Shown: in pieces, positions 48,344 to 58,513 of the stretch
Position numbering within the stretch: position 1 is the first letter of the stretch
How the letters are laid out: each line of letters opens with the position of its first letter
From: Rhyacophila brunnea
Taxonomy: Eukaryota; Arthropoda; Insecta; Trichoptera; Rhyacophilidae
Length of the DNA stretch: 64,000 nt
Reading direction: 5' to 3'
Assembly: GCA_022495005.1 (NCBI GenBank)
Contig: JAGYXB010000612.1
Span: 434,001-498,000 of the forward strand
The notes under the pieces: model-generated
Seen by the model: only the letters and a program-made list of their open reading frames with translations
What the model was told of the DNA's origin: nothing
Databases searched by the model: none
Made by a program: the position numbers and the translations under genes

Positions 48344-48572
48344 AACCGATCCTAATAAGATCATAATATGAGTCTCCACAGAGTGGACGTTTGTATTAAC
48401 AGATTTTGTTTTTACGAATAATGGATGTCTGCCAATTGCTCAACCTATTGGTTCCATACTCTGACTCATACACAAATTGAAAAACAATGCGTGTACCTAC
48501 CAGACCCAGGATTGGAACCTGAGACCCACGACGCGTTAGACCGACGCTTAAGCCCCGCGGCCATCCTGGGTG
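48344..48572 (-). mobile_element. SINE-A copy
   Basis: Tail side AACCGATCCTAATAAGATC and CTCCACAGAGTGG, body with TTGAAAAACAATGCGTG, B-box complement GGATTGGAACC (one change), and head ending CGCGGCCATCC. Nearly full length. Confidence 0.85.
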
Positions 48573-48846
48573 TAAAGTTTAGAGTTTAGAATACAGAAAT
48601 TTAAAAATAAAGATCTATTATAAGGTTTGACGATTTATACGCTTATCGAGCATATTATTAGTGATGAGGTAGGGTTTTTTTACAAATACTTTAACAATTC
48701 ATAATCTGTTTATTTTACTTATATTTTTGTATTGTGATCCTTGACTTAATAGGTAGGTGATAAAGTTTTCACTTACTTTATTTTATTAATTTATTATATA
48801 AGTTAGAATTAACTGTATTCGTTGTCAGTGTGTATTTGCGTTTTGG

Positions 48847-48907
48847 TGAGTGCACATAGTGCCTGAAGATGCCGAAAGGCGAAACCCGGGTCGCAAAAAA
48901 CGACTCA
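48847..48907 (+). ncRNA. Hammerhead-ribozyme-like motif (type I)
   Basis: The core reads CTGAAGA (48863-48869, fitting CUGANGA), a stem II hairpin GCC-GAAA-GGC (48871-48880), then GAA (48881-48883), a self-complementary stem III ACCCGGGT (48884-48891) and C at 48892 as cleavage-site base. Stem I closes from outside: TGC/GCA next to the core and TGAGT/ACTCA beyond an internal loop (48847-48851 with 48903-48907). Deviations are one extra U (48870) between the core and stem II, and a stem III without a loop, which could only fold as a dimer. Hammerheads of this kind are known in Penelope-like elements and related retroelements. No protein of such an element is visible here. Confidence 0.55.
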
Positions 48908-49454
48908 AATAGAATAGTACAAAACTTAAATCCATTAAAATAAAAACAATTTGTTTTATTTTGTAATTTAAAAATGTTTTTAAACTTATTTTGAGAAATG
49001 AACATTACAATAGGTACCTACTTAAAAAAAATATTTTAATAAAATATTTATTATGTAAGTGTAAACCGTAAATATTTTCATGCGTGACAAACACTCCTAA
49101 AGCTTTCTAGTATACATTTAATAATACTACATAAAAAGTTGCAAACATACGAAATCATGTTAACTGGATACGTTTATACTTGAATATAAATATTGTAGTA
49201 GGACCAACGATAACTTGATTATACCCCGATGTCACAATGTAATAAATATATACGAGTAGCGTCCGCTAATTTATTTATTTCAACAAGATTTCTTTATTAT
49301 TCAATATTATTCCCCTGATGGTTCAATTTAATTTATCCACCAGTCACTAAACAATTAGACTACTCAGTTACCAGTTGCAAGTTCTCCTGGCAGTAATGGC
49401 ATCTGGTATCCATATGAAATTGTATCAGCATTTGCATGACCTATATTAGTTACT
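48908..49454. other. AT-rich stretch, no gene seen
   Basis: No supported feature. Confidence 0.5.
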
Positions 49455-49850
49455 TACCATCATTATCATCAGCTGAGGTCAATCCACTTATTAATGAAGG
49501 TCTCCCCTAGCTCACCAAGCTATTATTTGTCTTTAGTTCTTTACAGCCACATACATCTACCAAAAATTATGAACTCGACTATCCAGCGTGTTTTAGACCA
49601 TCCCTGCAATCATTTAGTAAACCAGTGTATATCGGCATTTCTCCAGTGGTTGTCTATGCACCGAATAACGTGCCCAGCCCGTTGCCATTTCATTTACTTG
49701 TCGATCTCTATCATATCGCGTACTCGTGTCTACCTATTTTTATCCCTTGGTTTATTTTATATCCTTTTCGCGTCCAACATGCACCTTTCCATTCCACGTA
49801 CCATTACTTACATTAAGAATCCATGTTTTACACATATATACGAGTACTGG
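49455..49850 (-). pseudogene. Heavily decayed LINE reverse-transcriptase tail
   Basis: Read on the minus strand, stretches such as MATGWARYS (compare KWxWAGHVxR), then KCRYT and GMVxNTLDS, then MYVAVKN, IIAW and GDLH follow the order of the end of RTE-type or similar LINE polyproteins. The 3' end is a GAT-rich tail (TGATGATAATGAT on the minus strand, 49459-49471). Stops are frequent. The 119-codon plus-strand frame over it is antisense shadow. Confidence 0.55.
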
Positions 49851-50148
49851 TGATACACATTGGTTGAAATTTTCACACTTAAAATAGAATGGAAGATCAC
49901 TTTTGAAGATACTGAACTATACCATATTATGCCAATTAATTTAAATGCTTTTCATAATTTGTTGAAAAACTTTTAGTTCTTTGTCTTCTAAAATCAAAAC
50001 CTTTGGCTTTCTTACATATTTATGATATCGTTTCCATGAATCCAAGTATGAGAGTCATCATTAATTGACTCTACACTCCTCATAAAACTCTTGCTCAATA
50101 ATTTTATTTGGAAGTTTGAAATAGAAAATCTCCATAAACTACCACAAT

Positions 50149-50766
50149 TAGGGATTGGAATACCGGTATTTCAAAACCGGTATTCCAGGATTTATCGATA
50201 TAAAATAGCGGTTTTAAATATCCAAAATAGAATGCAGACACATTCAATTTTTGGAAAACGAATTTGATGTTTGCAATTTATTTGTAAAAATAAACAGTTC
50301 TATAATTTTCTATAATAATCACCTGTACTTATTTTCAAACGCCAAAATTATATTATGAAGGTACTTAGATACATTTCCTATATATCTAATATCATAATTT
50401 GGTACTGTTCGGTTATACGGAATACAGCGGAAAACACATTTTGAAAATAGCCGATAAACTGGATTATTTGTTAGTTTGGGTTAGTTTAGGTTAGGTTAGG
50501 TTGAGTTAGGTTAGGTTAGGTGAGGTTAGGTTTGGTTAGGTTAACCTAACAAATAATCCAGTTTATCGGCTATTTTCAAAATGCGTTTTCCGCTGTATTC
50601 CGTATAAACGAACAATACCCATAATTTTTTTATAGCTGTAATTATTGATAGATACTTTTTTTTCTATATTCTTCTAAGAAAGAAATTCTCTTTAAAGAAA
50701 ACCGGTTTTCAATAAGAAATACCGAAATAACGGTATTGATATTTTCATTCGGCATTGCAATCTCTA
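50149..50766. mobile_element. Non-autonomous hAT-type element, ACCGGTATT family, copy 2, interrupted
   Basis: Starts TAGGGATTGGAATACCGG and ends CGGCATTGCAATCTCTA, with the perfect 8-bp duplication ACCACAAT (50141-50148 and 50767-50774). Homologous to 30719-31350 at both ends. It contains the 219-bp P1 element at 50401-50619. Confidence 0.87.
50401..50619. mobile_element. Palindromic MITE with TTAGG core (family P1), copy 3
   Basis: 219 bp. Left end GGTACTGTTCGGTTATACGG, right end CGAACAATACC. The arms continue through CTGGATTATTTGTTAG. The centre is a TTAGG-type run (about 50480-50545), opposite in sense to copies 1 and 2. It is flanked by the perfect 8-bp duplication CATAATTT (50393-50400 and 50620-50627). 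Confidence 0.9.
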
Positions 50767-50774
50767 ACCACAAT

Positions 50775-52868
50775 GTGATTAGAGATCTATTTTGTTCTTC
50801 GGGAGACATTATTATCAAACGGTGCTCCAAATCGAGCATATTATTAGTAAGCTCACTGGAAAACCTGCTTGTTCTATCAATGAATATCAGACTCGTATTG
50901 AGCTAAAACAATTATGTACATGAACGGACTTATTTCATCATGCTCATTATTTTTTTTCATACCGAGAAATCGAACTAATTACTAATTAATACTTATTTAA
51001 CTTATTAAACTATCATTGGTAATACTTTATGTTATTTATCCTGGTTGAGTGATATGTACGGGTAGTAACTAGCCTGAGGTTAAACAGATTTAGGCCGCGA
51101 TATATTATGTAGATATAATATACTATTTCACTGGTGGAGTTTGAGAAACAAAGGTAGATTTAATTACAGGTATCTATTTACTGCTAAATGACTATGTGAT
51201 ACTGAACAGGCATTATAAACTAAAATCATTTAAATTATAAAAATATGTATATATATATTTATGATTCCGAGGACCTCAAAAATATACCTATTAAACAATC
51301 TTTGCAATGCTTATCATGCCAGAAATGTTCTAACAACGTATTTGTGGTGTTATATTATATAATATGAGACCTCAGAAACATACATATTAGAAGAAGAAAA
51401 AATAAAAAAAATACATGTTTATACTGAGCAGGACTGAAAACTACTGAAGGTTCCACATCAAGTAAAACGGGTTTCTTAAGATCTTTGACAGTGAGAGAGG
51501 AAAATAAGTAAGTAAGTACTTTCAAAACAAAATCACATCCTTATAACCGATCTAGCGAGTCAGTCACACAAAGGGGAAACATATGAACACCCAGGAACAA
51601 AAAAAAAGTATGTGAATAGCGTCTTGGTTTACTAACTTGCAGATATTATTTCCATTTTTGAAAGGTGGTACAGCGTGGCGCAGATGACACAAACGGGCAT
51701 TAGTGTTCATAATAATTTTGGACCGTTGGATTAGACGCACATATTAATAAATTGTGGATGCGACTCGTACAGGTGAGCGACCCACTAGTCGTTATTGTGA
51801 AAAAAGAAATTAAGATGTTTCTCAAGTATTATTTAGATTGTCGAGAAATGAATAAAGCAACCTCGAATTCTCGAGAAAAAATATTCTTGAATTCGAGAAT
51901 TCTCGAATCTTGAGAAACGAAAAGAGTCGTGATCACACAAACTCTATTTTGTAGCTGTATGCCAGATTTTTATTGCTGGAGTCAAAGTAGTATCTAGGCA
52001 TGGAAAAAGTTCGTGGTTGACGCGACGAGTCGCGGTAAGTTGCAACATTTCAAAATCACATTATATTAAAAATTAAATTAATATTGAATTCCCGTCATCT
52101 CTCAATTGCAAAAATTCAATACATAATAAATTTTTATGTTACAAAGATTTTTTTTAATGGATTTAACATTTTTTCTGTGCGTGTCTGGTCACATGAGATC
52201 GTCGTACAATGCAAGAGCTCTCACAATCACAACATAAATATCAAAGGAGAACACAGTGATGGAGAATGATGAATCACAATAGTAAGTCAGGTAGGCCATG
52301 GTATACGCGGTGAAGTTCGATACACCTGCAGATTAAGGCTTTTTCGCAACGTCGCCGAGGACCTGCCACTTACAATCGTTTTTGACTTGCAAAATTGAAA
52401 GCAATCAGTCAATTTCGACGGCTGTGTCACGTCTCAATCATTTTCTTCTCAGACCAAATTGTACGTAATTTTTTAGATAATTGTTTTCACTGTTACTTTG
52501 ATCAGGACTGGATGAGTCATTTCATGTAACCTGGAAATATTTATAAGTTTGATAATCGGAATTCTCAACTTCCTATAATATTATTTCAAAGCTGTTCAAT
52601 CGAGAATATGAAATATGAATCATAGCCACAAGATTGATTTATATTTTAGTCATGCGAAATGATTAATTAACTAAGTCATTTAAGTCACGTAGAACGACAC
52701 CTCTTTTTACTTTATAACTCACTTTTTCTGACCGTAAACTGAGTTTCAATAAGCGAAATTTCTCCTCACTCTTCACCTTAAAAGTCACTTCACCATAATA
52801 ATATTACCCTCTCTATGATTGTGTCAGTCTGATTCGCTTCTATCTTCAGAACGTTCACAAATATAGAT
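50775..52868. other. No gene seen
   Basis: About 2.1 kb without a supported feature. AATTCTCGAGAA-type palindromic words at 51860-51915 are local. A less AT-rich patch at 52290-52460 has no motif. Confidence 0.45.
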
Positions 52869-52873
52869 CTTAA

Positions 52874-53530
52874 GAGCGGGATGCAGAAACATTTGTCATA
52901 GCTAAAATTTCCTTAGCAGAAAACACTATGCAGAAACATTGTCCTTAGTTAAGATCATTTCTATTGAAAATAATACCATATTTAAAAATTCTCTTTCCTA
53001 TAGTTTAGGTAAATTATTTTATGATTGTTGACGACAAAAATATGACAACTGCATTTTATAAATGCAATAACTATTAATACATATTAATATTTAATTATAA
53101 TACTCTTATGTTTCCGTTATAAGTCATTATACGTGATTCCACAGGCACCGCAAGATATTTTTTTAACATGGTAACACTAGCGTCGAGTGTCATTATATCT
53201 TCTATCATCTGGCATCTTGTATTTCTGCGAGCTGGCGTATAAAAGTAAAATAATATTCTGCAAGTACATGGCAAACGAATTAACACTATCAATTTCCATA
53301 TTGAGATACATTGTTAAATGAATTTGAGCGTATGGACTGTTTTATTGACATGCGAATTTATTTTGACAGCAGCTGTCAGTGGTAAATGGTGATACAGAAG
53401 GGGGCGTGGTCATAACAAAAGTAGTCTATGGTTAAGAATTCCTTAACTCTATACTCTATTGTCTATAGTTAAGTCATGCTTTTCGGCGACTTATCCTTAG
53501 GATCGAAATCTTAGATTGTGCATGCCGCTC
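52874..53530. mobile_element. TAA-flanked element, PIF/Harbinger-like
   Basis: Starts GAGCGGGATGCAGAAAC and ends TGTGCATGCCGCTC. The inverted ends agree over 12 bases with one difference, and TAA lies on both sides (52871-52873, 53531-53533), the 3-bp target typical of PIF/Harbinger elements. Subterminal words CCTTAGTTAAG, CCTTAGCAG and ATCCTTAGGAT recur inside. A minus-strand 65-codon frame shows no transposase motif. 657 bp. Confidence 0.65.
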
Positions 53531-53860
53531 TAAGCTATGATGTCATGAGTCAGTCGCATGTATAAACTGTATAAAGTATAAAGTAATAATAGTTTTCCAC
53601 ATCTGCTCTCAGCCAGAGAATGTAGCAAAAAAAGCCCCTACGTATTTTTTTTACTACACCTGGAATCGCACCATTTTTCTCGGTTCTCGCGTTTGCTGAT
53701 GATTTTTCCTCGAATTATTAGTTAGGAAATGGTCTTTTTTTGCTTTTCTATAATGTAACCTGGGTACAAAGATTTTCTGGTATGATTCTACTTTCGGTTT
53801 TTGCCATTTATTTGAAAATATCATAACTTATCAGCCTGCCCATTATGGCCTGCAACCATG

Positions 53861-54165
53861 TTCAGGAATTTTGAGGATATGTCTATAGAGCCACATCTTG
53901 AAAACTTCAACCCTCCACAATATCTACGTGTTTACCGATTAATAAATGTATAATATTAGGTTGGCAAAAAACTAATATTTTATTACAAAATTGTTTAACA
54001 ATATTTCGTGGACAAAAAGCTGGGAATACTATATTCTTTCTTATCCTCTCTTTTCTAGGCAAAAATTATTGGTCATTCCCATTCACTTGAGTCACCCAGT
54101 CAGTCAGTTCAAGGAATATTGAAGATGCGCTTGACAGCCACATTACGAAGGCTTCAACTCTTCGT
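53861..54165 (-). pseudogene. Two LINE crumbs
   Basis: Positions 53861-53918 and 54094-54165, read on the minus strand, both match the EAFEMWLYRRxFKIP-type segment of the LINE at 2700-3345 (GGAATTTTGAGGATATGTCT and GGAATATTGAAGATGCGC on the plus strand). Two separate fragments of one family. Confidence 0.6.
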
Positions 54166-54186
54166 ATTATACATATTATAATTCGT

Positions 54187-54323
54187 GTCCGGAAATTTGT
54201 ATGTATGCGATTCGCCGTATCACACTTCACCGTGAAATTTTATATCGGAAATAAGTGGTCTTATATTAAAGACCGTCCAACCTCTTTGGGTCGTATAGTA
54301 CTGAGATAAAATTCATGTCTAAA
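54187..54323. repeat. Uninterrupted short repeat R, reference for 55633-56880
   Basis: Starts TCCGGAAATTTGTATGTATG, then CACTTCACCGTGAAATTTTA, and ends ACCGTCCAACCTCTTTGGGT and ATAAAATTCATGTCT. The same blocks occur, spread apart by insertions, at 55633-56880. Its first 20 bases resemble the start of the P2 palindromic family. Confidence 0.6.
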
Positions 54324-54339
54324 TGAAACACCGTTCTTG

Positions 54340-54415
54340 TCGGCTCACAGGAAGCCAGCGGCAAACAATTTTTGAAAATGCTCGATATTCTGGATTATTT
54401 GTTAGGGTTAGGTAA
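54340..54415 (+). repeat. Diverged single arm of family P1
   Basis: GGCTCACAGGAAGCCAGCGG, then TTTTTGAAAATGCTCGATAT and TGGATTATTTGTTAGGGTTAGG correspond to one arm and the start of the TTAGG core of the P1 elements. The other arm is missing. Confidence 0.55.
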
Positions 54416-54467
54416 AATTGGAAAATTATTGTCTGCAATGCTCCACGAACAACGCGTAATTTTTACA

Positions 54468-54928
54468 ACGTTTTTATTAGTTCGTATTCTTATTTGTCCA
54501 GTGGTCGTTTATATGGAACAAATCTTGCAATCGATTTTTACCTAACTTTCCGACTAGCTAGACATTTGAAACTTTTAGAATATATCAGAACACGTTGCCA
54601 ATGCATTTTTTAAATACTTTTAGCCATCTTTAAGTAGAATTCAATTCATTTTCAGTTAATTCTGTTTTGTATGAAAAGTTATTTCGGAAGAAATCCGTAA
54701 TCTAATCCACTATTATTAGTTGCTAAGGGGTGGTCCTAGCGACTACATTATTAATATATACGTGCGTTACTATCGAAATCAAAATGACATTTCAGTATTC
54801 AGTATTTCTATATTTGTTTGTTTTTTATTTAATTCATATCAAGTACAAGTTTGAGCATATTGAGCATAATAATTCAACAGAAAATTTAAAAACGTTGTAT
54901 ATAAATAGTTCTTTTTATCTTGTAATTA
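54468..54928. repeat. Unclassified 460-bp repeat, copy 2
   Basis: Colinear with 20481-20943 from ACGTTTTTATTAGTTCGTAT through CGACTAGCTAGACATTTGAA to TTTTATCTTGTAATTATT. The 89-codon frame over its end is not conserved in the sister copy. Confidence 0.75.
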
Positions 54929-55013
54929 TTATTTTTAATGTTTATTTTTGTTTGTTTTCCGTGTTCCTCTCTCTTATGGATACATTTTATTTTATTTAAT
55001 ACTTGTTATTTCA

Positions 55014-55075
55014 TGTTATTTAACACTTGAGTGCGTGGTGACCTCAGTTTTGGGTAACTGCTCCAGACGTTAAAA
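55014..55075 (+). repeat. Short repeat shared with 62275-62345
   Basis: CACTTGAGTGCGTGGTGACC, then CAGTTTTGGGTAACTGCTCC, matches the complement of 62282-62335. Nature unknown. Confidence 0.55.
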
Positions 55076-55666
55076 AAACGTAATGCGTACAATTTACATG
55101 TAAAGATTATAATATTACCAATATCGGTTTTGAAATTGCCGTTTTATTTAAGTTCGCCTCTGTTACACTTAATGAACTTTTGTTTTTTTGTTGTTTTATT
55201 CTTACTAGGTGATAAATAATAAACATTATTATAATTATAGTTTTAGGCGGCCGTAATATTGAATACAATATTTTTAAAGTCGACATTATAACACTCACAC
55301 TCACCATTATTGGCGGGCGTTAATTATTAATTTTGCAACTGAAATTGTGTATTGTTCGAAAGCATTATGGATATTTTTCAATTGAGAAAACATGTTTAGA
55401 AAGTTTGTATCGATCGTTTTGGCGCAAAAAATGTTTTGGCATATTCGCGCGCACGTGACATATCTATTTATTTTAACATTTTTTTTTAAAGCTGAGTATA
55501 AATAATAATCTACAGAATGAAATTAACACATCTAATATTTAACAAGGTAATTATAGCATAATCGACAATGCTGTTTTAGAAATACATTCAGGTTATTCAA
55601 ACATGATTACTGCAAAAAAACGCAAAATCGAACTGTGTACGGAAACTTGTATGTAATTCGTTGCTA

Positions 55667-56127
55667 ATTTTCTACAAACACGTAACTCAATTTTTGTCAG
55701 TTTTGAGTTATTTGATGTATTCCACTAATACGTATCTCAAAACATACTTTACAACATAATACATTTAAGCAATAACAAAAACTTGTATCACAATAAAAGA
55801 CTTGTATAACTATTATAAACTCGTATCTTGAGTTATGTGTTTGTAAGTATACAGAATACTGAACTCCGACAAATAATTGTACTAAAGCTCTTTCTCGTAA
55901 GTCAAGATACGTGTTTGCTGCAGTAAAGTTACAACGCATTCTCGTATCTCCGACAATATGGCTAATCGGTCGAAAGTATAGTGCGATAAATTGAAGAAAC
56001 ATTTTTTCATTAAAATATGTGTAACTATACTACATGGATATTTCATAGAAGAATTTTAGAGAGAATAAAGTTGTTATTTGCCTCTCCTGAAAAGTTGTGA
56101 TTTTTGAGATACGTGTTTGTAGAAAAT
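55667..56127. mobile_element. TA-flanked element with repeated ACGTATCTC words
   Basis: Ends ATTTTCTACAAACACGTAAC and, reversed, ATTTTCTACAAACACGTATC, with TA on both sides (55665-55666, 56128-56129). The word ACGTATCTCAA or its complement recurs at several places inside (near 55730, 55826, 55908, 55940), giving a chain of possible protein-binding repeats. 461 bp. The 101-codon minus-strand frame lies across these repeats and is not a transposase. Confidence 0.75.
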
Positions 56128-56186
56128 TACAGACGGTATGCAGTTTGCCTTATCATACTTCACCGTGAAATTTTGTATCGGTAATA

Positions 56187-56812
56187 TCGATGGCCCAGTA
56201 TTGAACAGTAGGTACCTAACAACTCAAAAAACGTAGTTTTGAAATAATGATGTTTAAATATTTGAATATTTTACAATACACAAGATTTGACAAAAGGAAA
56301 CATGTCAGAATGTCTCAATTCGAAATTGAAAGGTATGGTCAATCGCCAGTTTTAAATGGAAACAATTCTAAATGGATCTGTACAAAACTGGTGTTGTTTG
56401 AAAGATTGTAAAATTATAAATGAGTTTTTGGCTCTCAATTCAATTAAACCATGTCCGATCCTAATAGGATCATATGGGCCTCCACAGAGTAGAGGTTTGT
56501 ATTAACAGATTTTGTTTTTTACGAGAAATGGATGTCAGCCACTTGCTCAACCTATTAGGTCCATACTCTGACTCACACACAAATTGAAAAACAATATGTG
56601 TACTTGCCAGCCCAGGATTCGAACCTGGGACCCACGGCGTTATAGTCTAACGCTTAAGCCGCGCGGCCACCGTGGCTCTCAGGGTATGTAATTTATTTTT
56701 TTAGAATTATATCTGTACAAAACTGGTAAGAGCTCATTTTTACAAACATTTTGATACCAATATCGCGAAATGTCGATTTTTTTACCGTTACCGTTCAATA
56801 CTAGGCCATCGA
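56187..56812. mobile_element. TA-flanked element containing a SINE-A
   Basis: Inverted ends TCGATGGCCCAGTATTGAAC and, reversed, TCGATGGCCTAGTATTGAAC, flanked by TA (56185-56186, 56813-56814). Without the SINE and one copy of its duplication it would be about 380 bp. No transposase frame. Confidence 0.78.
56438..56672 (-). mobile_element. SINE-A, well-preserved full-length copy
   Basis: Minus-strand copy with every family landmark: hairpin tail GATCCTAATAGGATC, CTCCACAGAGTAGAGG, body, B-box complement GGATTCGAACC inside a perfect T-arm (CCCAGG/CCTGGG), and head CCGCGCGGCC. The direct repeat TGGCTCTCA (56429-56437 and 56673-56681) marks the insertion. Confidence 0.9.
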
Positions 56813-56943
56813 TATAATATGAGACCGTCCGACCTCTTCGGGTCGTACAGTACTGACATAAAATTCATGTCTGAATAAATCTAACCATTTAACAGTAGGT
56901 ATCCAACTAGACTTGATCTCGATGAGAGAGTTAAGTAACGACA

Positions 56944-57020
56944 TAGGAATGAGAGCGATATAATCAGCTTGGAGAAGCCTTTATCGAGTAGTGGATTGAT
57001 CCAGGATTATGATGATGATT
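56944..57020 (+). pseudogene. LINE 3' terminus with (GAT)n tail
   Basis: GCTTGGAGAAGCCTTTATCG and GTGGATTGATCCAGGATTAT resemble the WxxLGEAFxxxVDW end of LINE polyproteins. The GATGATGATTA run that follows is the kind of microsatellite tail seen at 32140. Very short. Confidence 0.5.
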
Positions 57021-57701
57021 AAAATAGCTTATTAAATTTAATAAAAGCGGCATGGAGAGCCGTGTAAAGACTGAATTACATATTTAAGCTCACAAATTGA
57101 ACAGAATCAATTAAAAGTAATACATCCGCCTTACTGGAATTGATTCCAGCTTGACGTATATTGCATTCTTTGTGCTATGATTACTACTGGTTTTATTGAC
57201 ATAAAAAGTTCTATTGAATGCACGGTTTCCAAACCAATAAAGCGACACAATAACAATATAATATATTATTTAATTTTGAAATCATGTCCACTATATTAAT
57301 AATTCCCAATTATTACACTATATTATAGAAAACGAGGCTTTAAAAAAATCTTATTCATTTTCACGTTTGGTAACATAATGAAGTATTCTATTCGATACAG
57401 ATTTAATTTTAATTCACTGAATGAACTGTACGATTTGTTATATTATATCTTAATTATTTTATAAGATATTTTTAAGCAGGTTACTCAACGTAAGTAATTA
57501 TGTAACTTTTTGCTAGTTGAAAAGAGATTGATTTTTCTACCTGATATGTAACAGAAAGATATAAGGACTAAAATCTTTGATAAAAATAAATCGTGGTTTC
57601 TAGGACTAATATTTTCATTAGGTACCTAATCCCATAGAATAAAAAGTGTTTAAATACCTAAAAATATAAACTTTAAAAAATGAAAAAATTAACGATATAC
57701 A
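57021..57701. other. AT-rich stretch, no gene seen
   Basis: No supported feature. Confidence 0.5.
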
Positions 57702-58513
57702 TCTATACTATAATATCGAAAATATATTTGGATGTTTGTACCGTCGTATCGGTTTTTCTTTATACAAATCCACACGCGCAGTCGGATTTTGACAACATTT
57801 GGACAGTGGACGGAAGACAACGAGTCAGAGTGCGTGGTTGGGGTCTCGAATTTCAGATTTAACCCGTTACACCCCGGGAACAGTTTTACAGTTTTTTAAA
57901 AAAATGCCGCCGCGTACAGGGCCTTGAAACGTGGAAATTAATGCTGCAACCCCCATTTTTTATTAAAAATATCGCTAGAATGTGTACATTTAAAAATATT
58001 GGCGTTTATGTCAGCTCTATCTAAGGTCAAATGGCAAAATTAGATGGAAATAATTGTGTTATTAGAATCGGTAAACGGCAAGCAGCCAACCGAGCCGGTG
58101 CGGCGTGGGTGACGTAGTGCTGCTACATTTGATCGGAATGCTTCACTCATGGACAATTGTATGTAGAGGCATCAAGAGTGGGGAGTAGTGAAAATCTATA
58201 TATTTTGGCACCAAATGGAAAAGCCATAAATATTGTCGGCCCTGGTACGATGGATTGGATATTTATATTATGGATGGATATTTATTTTATATAGAAAAGC
58301 CTTGAAATAATAAATTGAATATGTACTACGTTCTAAGATATTTAAACATGTACAAAAATATACTATATCATGTTAAAATTAAAAATCTCTAATATTATAT
58401 TTTTTAATTTTTTTTAAATTCAATGCTTCGCACTCTACGTATTTAATTTAGAATTTTTATTTCTAAATATTTATACCATTCCACTCCTGGGCAGCGCCGG
58501 GTGATACTGCTAG
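57702..58513 (+). mobile_element. Non-autonomous Helitron
   Basis: Begins TCTATACTATAATATCG, a typical arthropod Helitron 5' end (TC start). It ends GTGATACTGCTAG, with the required CTAG terminus 8 bases after a hairpin CCTGG-GCAGCG-CCGGG (58486-58501). It sits between A (57701) and T (58514), the AT target used by Helitrons, which make no duplication. The 812 bp lack a Rep/helicase frame, so it is a passenger copied by rolling-circle machinery encoded elsewhere. The 60-codon frame at its start is incidental. Confidence 0.85.

Larger units (their letters stand above)
55633..56880. repeat. Repeat R exploded by three insertions
   Basis: The blocks GTACGGAAACTTGTATGT, CACCGTGAAATTTTGTATCG and ACCGTCCGACCTCTTCGGGT keep the order of the 137-bp repeat at 54187-54323. 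They are separated by the TA elements at 55667-56127 and 56187-56812. The second of these contains a SINE-A. Confidence 0.65.

Noticed and set aside
49494..49853. 119-codon plus-strand frame
   Set aside because: Antisense to a decayed LINE tail with a GAT-rich end; hydrophobic composition comes from the AT-rich complement.
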